From contig JANRJV010000055.1 in assembly GCA_033763795.1 (NCBI GenBank), positions 23,106-87,105 of the forward strand: a stretch of DNA of 64,000 nt. The letters are read 5' to 3'. The stretch is from JAEUIV01 sp033763795 (GTDB lineage: Bacteria; Planctomycetota; Phycisphaerae; Phycisphaerales; UBA1924). Shown one piece after another: positions 1 through 9,004 of the stretch. The position numbers were made by a program, and so were the translations under genes. Position 1 is the first letter of the stretch; each line of letters opens with the position of its first letter. The notes beneath the pieces are model-generated. The model was given only the letters and a program-made list of their open reading frames with translations, was not told the origin of the DNA and made no database searches.

Positions 1-221
1 CTGGACGCACTCCTCACACCGTGTTTCGGCGGTGCGACGGGGTCACTTCAGCGGCACGTTGAAAAAAAGCGACATCGGGGGACGGTGGAATCCCGGAGCG
101 GGGCGGGACGCAGGGGCGGCGCGCAACACCCCGACGGGCGGATGTGCCACCCGAGCGCGGGGGCGAGGGCCGGATGTGGCGGAAGAGCACCGGGTCCGGA
201 TAACGGCGGTGCTTTTGGGCC
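1..221. other. Gene-free left edge
   Basis: I see no convincing gene here. Short open frames exist on both strands but their composition is that of out-of-frame GC-rich DNA, and none has a recognisable motif or ribosome binding site. The stretch lies downstream of the TauE-like gene and may hold its terminator, but no clear hairpin with a U-tract was found. Confidence 0.4.
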
Positions 222-1019
222 TCAGTAGATGCCAGCCATGCGGCCGGCGACGGCGGCGAGCGTGAGGGCAAGGGCGGCGCGGAGTGCGTTGACCGGGGCG
301 CGGTGGGTGAGGCCTGCGCCGATGTGGCCGCCGAGGAGCGCGGTGGGAGCGACGGCGGCAGCGATGAGGAGGGCGCGGGTCCAGGACTGGCCGTGCGGAG
401 CGAGGGTTGCGAGCTTGAGGATGGCGCCGAGGGCGGCGGAGAAGACCATGGCGGAGGCGCTGCCGGCGATGGCCTGGCGGAGCGGGAGCCTGCAGAGGAG
501 GGAGGCGAGTGGCACGGAGACGAGTCCGCCGCCGATGCCGAGGAGGCCGCTGGTGAGGCCGGTGGCGACGCCGACGGTCGAGACGCGGGCGGGTGTGACG
601 CGGGCGGCGTCTTCGGGCGGGTCGGCGGAGCGGCGGGCGATGCGGACGAGCGTGGAGGCGCAGACGTAGAGGAGGAAGATCGCGAAGAGGGTGCGGAGGG
701 TCTGACCGGGGACACGGTTGGAGATGAGCACGCCCACGACGACGGCGGCCATGGTGGTGGGGAGGAAGATGCGGACGTAGTCGGTGCGGACGGCGCCCTG
801 GCGATGGTGGCGGAGCATGGCGGGGAAGGCGACGACGACGTTCACGACCATGGCGGCGGCCTGGTAGAGGTGCTGGTCGTCCCAGGGCTGTCTGCGGAAG
901 ATGGCGCCCATGGCGGGGATGAGGATGACGGAGCCGCCGATGCCGAGCATGCCGCCCAGGAGTCCGGCGAAGGCGCCGACGACGAGCAGGGCGAGGATGT
1001 CGAGCGGGTCGAGGGGCAC
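222..1019 (-). CDS. Sulfite exporter TauE/SafE family membrane protein
   Basis: This 265-residue polytopic inner-membrane protein belongs to the TauE/SafE (DUF81) family, which moves small organic or sulfur anions across the membrane. The family hallmark is two homologous halves, each opening with a Gly-rich helix, and both are visible: GGMLGIGGSVILIP near residue 22 and SGLLGIGGGLVSVP near residue 158. Several further hydrophobic helices fill the rest, and the length is normal for the family. The start is a GTG with no strong Shine-Dalgarno sequence, so a few residues of uncertainty remain. It stands alone, upstream of no obvious partner, so the substrate cannot be inferred from context. Confidence 0.85.
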   Translation of the reverse strand: MPLDPLDILALLVVGAFAGLLGGMLGIGGSVILIPAMGAIFRRQPWDDQHLYQAAAMVVNVVVAFPAMLRHHRQGAVRTDYVRIFLPTTMAAVVVGVLISNRVPGQTLRTLFAIFLLYVCASTLVRIARRSADPPEDAARVTPARVSTVGVATGLTSGLLGIGGGLVSVPLASLLCRLPLRQAIAGSASAMVFSAALGAILKLATLAPHGQSWTRALLIAAAVAPTALLGGHIGAGLTHRAPVNALRAALALTLAAVAGRMAGIY

Positions 1020-1040
1020 CTGGGGGATGCTACTGGCGGG

Positions 1041-1081
1041 GCAAAAAGGAAACGGGCGCCGCGGTGAGAGCCGCGACGCCC
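1041..1081 (-). terminator. Rho-independent terminator of the 1124-4288 gene
   Basis: A GC-rich stem-loop occupies 1054-1081 (left arm GGGCGCCGCGG, right arm CCGCGACGCCC, loop TGAGAG). On the minus strand it is followed by a T-rich run (TTTCCTTTTTGC). It lies about 40 bases past the stop codon of the secreted protein gene. Confidence 0.75.
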
Positions 1082-1123
1082 GAGGGGTTCTTCTCAGCGA
1101 TCAGACCCGCTCAGAGAGCGTGT

Positions 1124-4100
1124 TCAGTCGCAGTTGGCGAGCCAGGCGCCCAGGGTGGTGCTGATGTCGGAGAAGTTGATGAAGCCGTCGCAGTTGGAGT
1201 CGCCGACGGAGGTGCCGTTGGGGTTGGCGGGCTGGAGGAAGTTGGCGAGGGTAGCGCTGATGTCGGCGAAGTCGACGTCGGCGGCGGCGTTGCCGCTGGT
1301 GGTCTTGGTGGCGTTGCCGACGCAGCAAACGGGGGCGGCGGGGAAGCAGATGTCGAGGTCGGCCTGGGTGACGGCGCCGTCGCCGTTGACGTCGCCCTGA
1401 GCGTGGCCGAAGGCGTTGGGGTTGGCGATGCCGGCCTCGATGATGGCGCGGTCGTTGGTGTCGATGACGCGGTCGAGGTTGACGTCGCAGGGGTAGAGGA
1501 CGCCGCCGACGTTGGTCATGGGCGAGCCGAGGTAGACGTTGACGAGCTTGACGATGTCGTTCTGGTCGATGGCGAGGTCGCCGTCCATGTCGGCGGAGAG
1601 GTTGCCGACGATCTCGTTGCGGGAGTTGACGGCGAACTGGGACTCGGTGAGAGCCTCGAGCTTGGCGGCGTTGACTTCGGCGAGGTTGGCGAGGTTGGGG
1701 TTCAGGGTGCCCCAGAACCAGTTGAGCTGGCCGTCGGTGACGTTGGGGTTGCGGCGGAACTGGGCGTAGACGTAGTCGATGTCAGTGGAGTTGACGACGC
1801 CGTCGTGGCCGATGGGCTGGAAGTTGATGGTGAAGTTGCCCGAGCCGGCGACGTCGCCGGCGGAGTCGCCGGCGGCGTAGGTCTTGCCGGAGGCGAGGGT
1901 GGTGCCGAAGAAGTTGTTGCTGGCGCCGCCGGTGACGGTGCTCCAGGCGGTGTCGACGCGGGCGAAGCCTTCCATGCGGTTGAGGCGGCCGGTGGCGGGA
2001 TCGAGGGCGAGGCCGTCGGCCCAGTAGCGGACGTCGGAGGTGTCGTTCACGAAAGCGAGCGCGGAGTTGTTCCAGATGCGGCCGAAGTTGCCGTCGGCGT
2101 TGAAGTCACCGAGGAGCTCGATGATGGCGTCGGAGCCCGGGGCGCCGGCGATGGAGCCGGAGCCGGCGGGGGCGACCCAGTTGGTGGGCGAGGGGTTGTT
2201 GAAGCTGGCGCGATCGGCGGGGCGGTTGATGCGGTCGTTGTAGGCGCGGACGAGCTCGAGAGCGTCGTTCCAGTTGCGGACGCCGTTGCCGTCGAAGTCG
2301 CCGGCGACGCGGTTGCGGTTGCCGATGGCGGTGTTGTCGTAGGCGATGGTGGCGCCGCTCTGGCGGAAGAAGACGCGGAAGTCGTCGACGCCGGCGGGGT
2401 CGGCGCCGTTGGTGTCGGAGTACTGCTGGGTGCCAGTGAGGGTCTGACGGGTCGAGGTGCGGCCGTTGAGGGTGACGGTTCCGAAGGTGTCGTAGGCGGG
2501 GTTGGCGAGGGTGTTGAGGCCGCCGATGACGGAGACGAGAGCGTCGATCGGGGTGGCGGCGACCATGTTGCAGGGGTTGGTGCGATCCTGAACGAAGCGG
2601 CGGCTGCCGTTGATGATCAGGGTCTGGGCGAGGAACTCGCCGGGGGAGAAGGCGTTGGGGTCGGGGCCGAGGGTGATGAAGGCTTCGGTGGAGCGGGTGA
2701 TGTTGTTGATGTAAGCGGCGGCCTGGGGGTTGCGGAGGGCGGGGTAGGTGTTGGCGGGGTCGGTGCCGACGATGTCGGCGCCGGTGGTGTCATCGTTGAG
2801 GGAGGAGCGGGGGTCGCCGATGGTGGCGAGGATGCCGGGGCCGCCGATGTTGTAGCCGTCGTAGCGGTTGGCGAGGGGGACGTGGGTGTAGGGGGAGGTG
2901 CGGTCGGTGTCGATGGAGACGTAGCCCAGGACGTTCTCGATGCTGGGTCGGGCGGCGGTGGTGCGACCTTCGAGGTCGTTGATGACGCCCATGACTTCGA
3001 GGCGGCCGGCGGTGAGCCAGCTGGAGGCGACGCCGCGCTCGGCGCCGGAGTAGGTGATGGCGAGTCGGGAGTTGCGGGCGGTGGCCTCAACGCCCGAGGA
3101 GCCGCCCTTGTTGCCGGGGATGAAGAGGGGACCGGCGAGCTGCTCGTTGGCGGCGGTGGAGAGGCCGCCGATGGCCTCACCGACGCCGTGGGAGGGGTCG
3201 ACGCAGAAGGAGTTGACGTAGGCGTTGTGGGTGCCCGAGCCGGTGTCACGGGTGACCTGGACGAGGTTCTCGCCGGTCTCGGTGCGGCCGGTGGTCAGCA
3301 TGTGGCGCTGGGTGGTGTAGGTGATGGTGCGGTAGCCGGTGCCGAGGTTGGTGATGGCGGCGACGGGGGTGTAGGCGAAGTCGGTGTCGAAGACGGTGAG
3401 GTTGTTGGGGGTGACGCTGGGGTTGAAGAAGTTGACGCCCGGAGGGGCGAAGGCGAGCTTGAAGCCGAAGGGGTTTCCGGCGGGGTCGATGAAGGTAGCG
3501 CCGGACTTGGTGGTGTTGAGGCGGGGGTTGGTGCCGTAGCCGTCCTCGAGGGGGACGTCGTCGAAGTTGACGGTGGCGCCGGCGGCCTGGAGAGCCCAGG
3601 CGGAGGGGACGTCGAGGGGGGCGACGTCGGCGCGGAAGCCGCCGGCGGCGTCACCGGTGGTGCGGGGGGTAGCGGAGTAGGTGGCCTTGCCGACGGGGTT
3701 GGTGCCGTCGCAGTAGGTGAGGACGGGCATGCCGCCGGGGTTGTTGGCGTTGAACTGGGCGGAGGCGGTGCCGCCGGGCTGGCCGTTGACGGTGAACTGC
3801 TGGGAGTTCACGTAGCCGATCTGCATGACGTCGGAGGAGAGGCCGTTGGGGGGGGAGTTCTGGACGGTGGTGGCGCCGGAGGGGTCGCCGATGTCGTTGC
3901 CGACGGCGCATCCGGGGCCGAAGTCCAGGAGTTCCTGGAAGCCGTTGACGGAGCCGACGACGCGGTACTGGACGACCCACCAGAGGGTGGCGTCGTAGGG
4001 GTTGGCGGGGAGGACGCCGGCGAGGTTATCGATCTGGCCGGGGACGATGCGGGTGTCGCCGTCGACGTCGAGGAAGTCGTTGGTGGAGGCGGGGGCCTTG

Positions 4101-4288
4101 ATGAAGTTCTCCATCAGGGTGGCGCCGGTGACGTTGATGACGAAGGGACGGGCGGGGTCGGAGCCCGCGCCGTAGATCGAGGGATCCACGGCGGGGACGA
4201 CGGTGGCGGCATCCTCGGCGGCGGCGACGCTGATAGCGCTGCCGACGAGCCCGAGGGCGATCATGCTGAGAAGGGCCTTCCGATCCAT
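1124..4288 (-). CDS. Large secreted protein with dockerin-like C-terminal repeats
   Basis: A 1054-residue exported protein of unknown function. It opens with a clear signal peptide (MDRKALLSMIALGLVGSAIS..., cleavage probably after AAA near residue 24). The N-terminal half resembles no family I can name firmly; a VTGATLMENF stretch near residue 53 recalls PstS-like periplasmic binding proteins, but weakly. The second half carries at least five Ca-loop/dockerin-like segments (FDGNGVRNWNDA, GHDGVVNSTDID, MDGDLAIDQNDI, VNLDRVIDTND, VNGDGAVTQADL). The last 68 residues (987-1054, from VCCVGNATKTT to LANCD) form a Cys-bounded double repeat almost identical to the end of the protein at 9429-14003. 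The ATG follows an AAGGAG sequence. A surface or extracellular role is inferred. Confidence 0.85.
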   Translation of the reverse strand: MDRKALLSMIALGLVGSAISVAAAEDAATVVPAVDPSIYGAGSDPARPFVINVTGATLMENFIKAPASTNDFLDVDGDTRIVPGQIDNLAGVLPANPYDATLWWVVQYRVVGSVNGFQELLDFGPGCAVGNDIGDPSGATTVQNSPPNGLSSDVMQIGYVNSQQFTVNGQPGGTASAQFNANNPGGMPVLTYCDGTNPVGKATYSATPRTTGDAAGGFRADVAPLDVPSAWALQAAGATVNFDDVPLEDGYGTNPRLNTTKSGATFIDPAGNPFGFKLAFAPPGVNFFNPSVTPNNLTVFDTDFAYTPVAAITNLGTGYRTITYTTQRHMLTTGRTETGENLVQVTRDTGSGTHNAYVNSFCVDPSHGVGEAIGGLSTAANEQLAGPLFIPGNKGGSSGVEATARNSRLAITYSGAERGVASSWLTAGRLEVMGVINDLEGRTTAARPSIENVLGYVSIDTDRTSPYTHVPLANRYDGYNIGGPGILATIGDPRSSLNDDTTGADIVGTDPANTYPALRNPQAAAYINNITRSTEAFITLGPDPNAFSPGEFLAQTLIINGSRRFVQDRTNPCNMVAATPIDALVSVIGGLNTLANPAYDTFGTVTLNGRTSTRQTLTGTQQYSDTNGADPAGVDDFRVFFRQSGATIAYDNTAIGNRNRVAGDFDGNGVRNWNDALELVRAYNDRINRPADRASFNNPSPTNWVAPAGSGSIAGAPGSDAIIELLGDFNADGNFGRIWNNSALAFVNDTSDVRYWADGLALDPATGRLNRMEGFARVDTAWSTVTGGASNNFFGTTLASGKTYAAGDSAGDVAGSGNFTINFQPIGHDGVVNSTDIDYVYAQFRRNPNVTDGQLNWFWGTLNPNLANLAEVNAAKLEALTESQFAVNSRNEIVGNLSADMDGDLAIDQNDIVKLVNVYLGSPMTNVGGVLYPCDVNLDRVIDTNDRAIIEAGIANPNAFGHAQGDVNGDGAVTQADLDICFPAAPVCCVGNATKTTSGNAAADVDFADISATLANFLQPANPNGTSVGDSNCDGFINFSDISTTLGAWLANCD

Positions 4289-4440
4289 GAGATCTCTCTC
4301 CTTCTGCGTACGGGTGAAGAACGCGAACCACTGCGGACAGCGCCAAGGCCACGCGGCCTGACGCGGGTGCTCTCCTCTGGGGGCGGCGAGGGTTCAGCCT
4401 CGCGTGTGCCCGCGTGCGGGCCCCCTGGGGCGGGGCGTCT

Positions 4441-4543
4441 GGTGCGCGCGGTGATCGCGCACCCGGTTGACGCGGCCTCTCTGAGCCGCGGAATCTGCGT
4501 TGTGCTCGCGCCTACGGATCGACGTCCGGCCCTTCCTGGCCGG
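4441..4543 (-). terminator. Two GC hairpins downstream of the prepilin gene (weak)
   Basis: Two stem-loops lie just past the stop of the pseudopilin gene: 4526-4543 (CCGGCC, loop CTTCCT, GGCCGG) and 4441-4463 (GGTGCGCG, loop CGGTGAT, CGCGCACC). Neither is followed by a T-run, so factor-independent termination is uncertain. The position between two minus-strand genes is what supports the idea. Confidence 0.3.
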
Positions 4544-4562
4544 CGATTCCCACGAGAAGCGA

Positions 4563-5594
4563 TCAGTTGCCGTTGTTGGGCAGGCGCTCGTCCATGATCT
4601 GTGTGCTGCCTCCGGTGAGGCTGTAGATGCGGTCACCCCAGAGGCGCTTGGTGATGGTGTCCTGGATGGTGAGTCGTTCGCCGTGACCGTCGGCGAAGAC
4701 GAAGTTTGCGGACTCTCCGGGGTGATGGCGTCCGATGGCGTTCATCGGGGTGTATTCGTTGACGATTTCGGAGTCACCGAGGTCGCCGCGCTTCTTGATC
4801 TGGTTGAGGTTGGGGTACTTGAAGGAGCGGGCGAGGGTTCGGATGGGCTCGTTGTAGATGTCGCGGCCGGAGGAGGCGCCGACGAAGGGGTCGACGGGGC
4901 GGTGCGACTTGGAGAGCGAGGTGCTGGTGGCGAACTCGTTTCCTGCGAACACGGAGCGCCAGTTGTTCACTTCGGCGAACTCGGTGGCGAGGATGGTGGT
5001 GGCGGCTCCGGCGACGGTGGCGGCGTTGACGAGCTGGGTCTTGCGTCCCGAGGCGACGGCGAACTTGTTGCGGGGCATGAGGGCGCCGTTGGCGGTGAAG
5101 GCGCAGCGGCGGGCCTGGCGGTCCTCGGGGAGGTTGTTGGGGGTGGAGTTTCCGGTGGCGTCTTCCTGGCCGGGCTCCCAGTCTTCGGGGCGGGGGCCGG
5201 GGTTGGTGCGGGGCGCGCCGCCGTTGAGCACGGTGGGGCACTCGAAGGCTTCGTCGGCGAGGCCGGTGTCGCCCTTGAAGAGGGCGTACGACCAGTGGAC
5301 GTAGCCGTTTTCCTCGTTGGGGTGGCTCTCGACCTGGTCTTCGAGCTTCCAGTTGGTTCCGGTCTTGGTGTTGGCGTAGACGTAGGCGGGCGGATAGAGC
5401 TCGTTTTCTGCGGTGTAGGTGACCATGCCCTGTCCGACGGTGCGGAGATTGGCGAGGCACTGGGTCATGCGGGCGGACTCACGCGCCTTGCCGAGGGCGG
5501 GGAGAAGAATGCCGATGAGGATCGCGATGATCGCGACCACGACGAGAAGCTCGATGAGAGTGAAGCCTGAACGGCGCGGACTCTTCTGCTGCAT
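4563..5594 (-). CDS. Prepilin-type N-terminal methylation domain protein (type II pseudopilin-like)
   Basis: A 343-residue pseudopilin-like protein. Residues 9-31 hold the type IV prepilin signal: a short basic leader ending in SG, then FTLIELLVVVAIIAILIGILLPAL, with Glu at +5 of the mature protein. Cleavage and N-methylation by a prepilin peptidase are expected between Gly and Phe. The long C-terminal domain ends with a conserved SANFVFADGHG motif near residue 300, typical of the very large planctomycete family of prepilin-like proteins with an H-x9-DG signature. Such genes usually occur in many copies and their function is not established; a role in surface fibres or secretion is inferred. 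The start ATG is preceded by GGAG. Confidence 0.9.
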   Translation of the reverse strand: MQQKSPRRSGFTLIELLVVVAIIAILIGILLPALGKARESARMTQCLANLRTVGQGMVTYTAENELYPPAYVYANTKTGTNWKLEDQVESHPNEENGYVHWSYALFKGDTGLADEAFECPTVLNGGAPRTNPGPRPEDWEPGQEDATGNSTPNNLPEDRQARRCAFTANGALMPRNKFAVASGRKTQLVNAATVAGAATTILATEFAEVNNWRSVFAGNEFATSTSLSKSHRPVDPFVGASSGRDIYNEPIRTLARSFKYPNLNQIKKRGDLGDSEIVNEYTPMNAIGRHHPGESANFVFADGHGERLTIQDTITKRLWGDRIYSLTGGSTQIMDERLPNNGN

Positions 5595-6110
5595 CTGACT
5601 CTCCGGGAGAAGGAGACAGCCCCACAGTCATCGCCGAGCGTCGGCAACGATCCGTGAAGCAGAGTAAAGCCTGAATGTAAAGGATTTGTGGTGGATGCGC
5701 TAATTTGGGACGAGCATGCGCAATCCTGACCGAACGGTGCGGGGGCTTTGGGCCCGGTTCGCGCCCGGCCGGAATCCTCTGACGGTGCGGCGGTTTGGCC
5801 GCGGGAGGTGGCGGGACGGCGGATCCGCTGAGGCCGGTCGCGTGGGGGGAGAGTATATCAGATTGAGGTGGGGAGGATCGCGATCGGCCGCGGGAGCGCT
5901 GGAAGCGGGGTCGTTTGGCGGAAGGGTTCGTTTGCGATGGGGCGAGTTGGTGAGCGGGGTGATCTGGGGGAGCGCGGGGGGGGAGGGGTTGGCGCGGGCG
6001 GTGGTGCGTCTCTCGGGGGGTTGGGCGGTATCGCCTAGGATGGGGACCTTGCGCGGCCGGCGTGTCAGAGTATGGATGGGCCGGGCGGCGCGAGCGACGA
6101 GGAACGATTG
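5595..6110. other. Divergent intergenic region with a possible promoter
   Basis: This 516-base gap separates the minus-strand pseudopilin from the plus-strand proton-channel operon, so promoters for both should lie here. On the minus strand an extended -10-like element (TGATATACT, positions 5860 to 5852) is the best candidate; no matching -35 box is seen. An open frame on the plus strand (from about 5716) is rich in Arg and Gly, has no motif, and I take it as chance. Confidence 0.35.
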
Positions 6111-6944
6111 ATGGCAAGCAGCCCGGCGTCGGTCGGTTTTCATTCCCTGCTGGTGGCGCAGGCGCCCGCCGGGGCGGTGGCGACCGAGGGGAAGACGATC
6201 ATCGACTACATCCAGGACGGGGGGGTGCTGTCGTATGTGCTGATCGGCCTGTCGATGGTGGCGGTGGCGCTGATCGTTCGCAACCTGATCATTCTGCGGG
6301 GGTCGCGGGTGGCGCCTCCCTGGGTGTTCGATCAACTGGAGAAGTTCGCGCGTTCGGGGGACGTTGCGGGGGCGCTGGAGTATTGCCGGAAGCGCGAGAA
6401 CGAGTGCATGCTGACGGCGGTGGTGGGCGACGGCCTGCAGCGGGCGTCGAACTCGCCGCTGGGGCTGTTCGAGCTTCGGCAGGGGATGGAAGAGACGGGG
6501 CGGCATGAGCTGGACAACCTGCACCGCTCGAACGACGGGATCGGGATCATCGCGGCGGTCGGGCCGATGATTGGCCTGCTGGGGACGGTGATCGGCATGA
6601 TCGGCGCGTTCGGGGCGATCAGCGCTCTGCAGGGGGCGGCGCGGTCGAGCGAGCTGGCGCGGTTCATGTCGATGGCGCTGGTGAATACTGCGGAGGGGCT
6701 GATCGTGGCGATCCCTTGCACGATCGCGTTCGCGCTGTTCAGGCGGCGTATCGACACGCTGGGTGGCCAGGTGGCGCAGGACGCGGAGGACATCGCGCGG
6801 CTGTACCTGGCGACGGTGGCGGCGCCGGGCAGCGAGGCTCCGGGCGCGGCGCGGGGCGCGGTGCGGCCTGGCGTGAGCGGCGCGGCGGGCGGGACGGGGG
6901 CTCCGGCGGGCGCGGGCCCGATGGCGCAGGCGGCGCGGGCATGA
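6111..6944 (+). CDS. MotA/TolQ/ExbB proton channel family protein
   Basis: A 277-residue inner-membrane subunit of a TolQ/ExbB-type proton channel, which couples proton flow to work at the outer membrane. A first membrane helix lies around residues 40-58 (SYVLIGLSMVAVALIVRNLII). The conserved second and third helices follow: GIIAAVGPMIGLLGTVIGMIGAFG (around 145-170) and ALVNTAEGLIVAIPCTIAFALF (around 187-210), with the family Thr/Pro pattern. The tail is Ala/Gly-rich. I chose ATG 6111 because AGGA precedes it at good spacing; an in-frame ATG at 6072 lacks one. It overlaps the next gene by ATGA, so translation is coupled to the two ExbD-like proteins. Confidence 0.9.
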   Translation: MASSPASVGFHSLLVAQAPAGAVATEGKTIIDYIQDGGVLSYVLIGLSMVAVALIVRNLIILRGSRVAPPWVFDQLEKFARSGDVAGALEYCRKRENECMLTAVVGDGLQRASNSPLGLFELRQGMEETGRHELDNLHRSNDGIGIIAAVGPMIGLLGTVIGMIGAFGAISALQGAARSSELARFMSMALVNTAEGLIVAIPCTIAFALFRRRIDTLGGQVAQDAEDIARLYLATVAAPGSEAPGAARGAVRPGVSGAAGGTGAPAGAGPMAQAARA

Positions 6945-7393
6945 GCGGCGGCGGGTTCGGCGAGGGCGACGCGTCGTTCGATCTGACGCCCATGATCGAC
7001 GTGATGCTGCTGCTGATCGTGTTCTTCATGATGAGCTCGCAGTTTTCGAGGAGCGAGCAGCTCTCGCTGGAACTTCCCAGGGAGCGTGGCGACCGCGCGC
7101 TGGACGAGACGAGGCCGGCGGAGGTGATCCTGGACATGACGCGGGACGGGGCGCTGCACGTGCGGGGCGATGCGGTGTCGTACGAGGAGTTGGCGGAGGT
7201 TCTGGGTGCGGGGCGTGCGTCCGGCACGGTGGCGCCGATCGTGGTGGTTCGGGCCGACCGGGCGGCGCGGGCGGAGCATCTGAACCGGCTGGCGCTGGAG
7301 CTTTCGAAGCTGGGGATCGCGTCGTGGAAGCTGGGGACGGTTCCCGAGGGTTCGGCGCCGGCGGGTGGAGCGACCGGGGGGGACGGGCGTTGA
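6941..7393 (+). CDS. ExbD/TolR family biopolymer transport protein (first copy)
   Basis: A 150-residue ExbD/TolR-type subunit. It has a short cytoplasmic N-terminus, then one membrane helix around residues 14-34 that begins DLTPMIDVMLLLIVFF and contains the conserved proton-path Asp. A periplasmic domain of about 110 residues follows. Length and layout are normal for the family. The ATG overlaps the stop of the ExbB-like gene (ATGA), and the 3' end overlaps the start of a second ExbD-like gene. The partner system (TonB, Tol-Pal or another) is not in the window. Confidence 0.88.
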   Translation: MSGGGFGEGDASFDLTPMIDVMLLLIVFFMMSSQFSRSEQLSLELPRERGDRALDETRPAEVILDMTRDGALHVRGDAVSYEELAEVLGAGRASGTVAPIVVVRADRAARAEHLNRLALELSKLGIASWKLGTVPEGSAPAGGATGGDGR

Positions 7394-7884
7394 ACTTCAG
7401 TCGTCGCTTCGGCTCGTCTTCGCGGCTGGACCCGAGTCACATCCGGCTGCCGTTGATCGCGCTGATCGACGTGATCCTGTTCATTCTGGTGTACTTCATC
7501 TTCGCGGGGACGATCGACGCGGAAGAGGCGGAGCTTGACACGGCGATCCGGACGGAGCGTCGCGCGGCGCCCTCGGCGGCGGACCTGGACGTGCAGTTCA
7601 TCTTTGTGGAGATGGAGGCGGGGCGGCCGCAGTTCCGGGTGGGAGCGCGTCGGCTGACGACGCGTGATGAGCTGTCGGCGGTGCTGCGCGAGCTGCCGAC
7701 GGGCGCGGGGGCGGTGCTGCGTGTGTCGGACGATGTTCCGATCGCGGCGGCGGCGGCGGCGGCGCAGGCGTGCAAGGACGCGGGGTTTGTGAAGGTGAGC
7801 TGGGTGCCGACGTCCGGCGTTCCGGAGTCGGAGCGCGGTTCCGGGCCGGCGGTCGACCTTGAAGAGGGCGCGGCGGAGCGTTGA
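7390..7884 (+). CDS. ExbD/TolR-like protein (second copy, TTG start)
   Basis: A 164-residue ExbD/TolR relative and the second in the operon. The single membrane helix (IRLPLIALIDVILFILVYFIF, around residues 16-36) keeps the Asp of the family. The following domain is periplasmic and rather divergent from the first copy. I place the start at TTG 7390, which overlaps the upstream stop as TTGA and gives translational coupling. An upstream in-frame ATG at 7324 would add a Gly-rich stretch that is merely the first gene read in another frame. Two different ExbD subunits beside one ExbB suggest a heteromeric channel. Confidence 0.8.
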   Translation: MNFSRRFGSSSRLDPSHIRLPLIALIDVILFILVYFIFAGTIDAEEAELDTAIRTERRAAPSAADLDVQFIFVEMEAGRPQFRVGARRLTTRDELSAVLRELPTGAGAVLRVSDDVPIAAAAAAAQACKDAGFVKVSWVPTSGVPESERGSGPAVDLEEGAAER

Positions 7885-7981
7885 GGCGCGGGGCGGCGCG
7901 TCGGGGCGCGTGGGGGCTTTGTGGTGCGCGCGGGAGAGTTGTCGCGCGGGGCGTGGCGCGCGGAGGGGTTGTGCGCGGGGT

Positions 7982-8569
7982 TCAGGGAGAGGCGGGGGTG
8001 TCGGACCTGTAGAGGAGCGTGACGCCCTCGGTGTTGTAGGTGGCGTCGAGGGTGACGCCGGCGGTGTAACGCGCGTCGAGGATGTAGACGGTGGGGGTGC
8101 GCTTGGGGCGGAGTCGGCCCGAGCTGGAGGTGTAGAGGTCGGTGTAGGCCCAGAGGGTCGCCATGACTTTGTCGGAGTCGCGGAGGGTGACCCAGCCATT
8201 GTTGACGATGACGGCGTGGAGGACTCCGGGGCCTTCGATGATGGGGACGATGGCGGGTGCGCCGGCGGCGCGTGGGGGCAGGCCGACGATCGACCAGGGT
8301 GCGGCGGGGTCGGTGGCGCGGATGTCGACGACGGGCATGCGGTCGGGAGGCGTGATCCAGTGGGCGCCGTTGCCGACGGCTTCGGGCTCCGGCTCGCGGA
8401 CTGCGGGGGGCGCCGGAGCCTGCGCCTGAGCTGGGGGAGAGTCGCTTGCGTGAGCGGGGGCGGGGGCGGTCGCGGCGTGCGGGTCGCGCGTGTTGCGGGA
8501 GGAGGCGCAGCCGACGAGAGAGACGGCGAGCAAGCCGAGGGTTGCGCGAGCGGCGCGAGCGATGTTCAT
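7982..8569 (-). CDS. Hypothetical lipoprotein
   Basis: A 195-residue protein with a signal peptide ending in a lipobox (SLVGC, Cys about residue 21), so probably lipid-anchored in the envelope. An Ala/Pro-rich linker of about 40 residues leads to a compact C-terminal domain of about 130 residues (from around NGAHWITPPD to the end) that I do not recognise. The ATG follows GGAGG at good spacing, which supports the gene. It faces the ExbB-ExbD-ExbD operon and lies downstream of the tRNA cluster. No function is assigned. Confidence 0.7.
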   Translation of the reverse strand: MNIARAARATLGLLAVSLVGCASSRNTRDPHAATAPAPAHASDSPPAQAQAPAPPAVREPEPEAVGNGAHWITPPDRMPVVDIRATDPAAPWSIVGLPPRAAGAPAIVPIIEGPGVLHAVIVNNGWVTLRDSDKVMATLWAYTDLYTSSSGRLRPKRTPTVYILDARYTAGVTLDATYNTEGVTLLYRSDTPASP

Positions 8570-8778
8570 GTGAGGGCCTCCACGTCCGAGGGGGCATTAT
8601 GCCAGCTTCACGTGGGGCGTGCGGGGGAGGGGAGGGGGAGGCGGCGGAGCTGGAATCGTGGAAGAGCGCGAGCCGCGGGGGTCGTGCGGCGGAGGGGCGC
8701 TGAGCCCGGGGCGAGCTGATGCGAGGAACTTGGGAGCGGAGGGGCGGGGAATCAGGGGCGGGGAATGAGGGCAGGGAA

Positions 8779-8861
8779 TGGGCGCGGGAGGATTCGAACC
8801 TCCGAAGGCGTTAGCCATCAGATTTACAGTCTGACCCGTTTGGCCACTTCGGTACACGCCC
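8779..8861 (-). tRNA. tRNA-Tyr (GTA)
   Basis: Read on the minus strand, the gene starts GGGCGTG and ends CGCGCCC plus discriminator A. The anticodon loop reads CTGTAAA (anticodon GTA), the variable arm is long as in bacterial tRNA-Tyr, and the T-loop reads GGTTCGAATCC. CCA is not encoded. It is the last of three tRNAs on this strand. Confidence 0.95.
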
Positions 8862-8901
8862 GTGGCGGCGGATGCATGTGTGGTGCATCCGCGGGGGGAG
8901 G

Positions 8902-8909
8902 AGTATAGC
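8902..8909 (-). promoter_or_regulatory. -10-like element upstream of tRNA-Tyr
   Basis: The minus strand reads GCTATACT 40 bases upstream of the tRNA 5' end. The same octamer occurs close upstream of tRNA-Val and tRNA-Met in this window, which suggests a -10 box. No good -35 box is seen at this copy. Confidence 0.4.
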
Positions 8910-9004
8910 GGGGATTGTGCGGGCGGGGGGCCTGCGGGGCGCGGAGGGCGCGGGCGCGGCGAGTCAGAGACGGTGGATGGAGGGGGGTAGGCGGTAGGAG
9001 CGAA

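Noticed and set aside
1064..4597. Very long plus-strand open frame (over 1100 codons) antisense to the secreted protein gene
   Set aside because: It is made almost only of Gly, Val, Ala, Asp and Glu, as expected when a GC-rich gene is read on the other strand. The opposite strand has a signal peptide, known motifs, a ribosome binding site and a terminator.
5716..6111. Plus-strand open frame of 131 codons in the divergent region
   Set aside because: Arg/Gly/Trp-rich, no ribosome binding site or motif, and it would fill the only space for two promoters.
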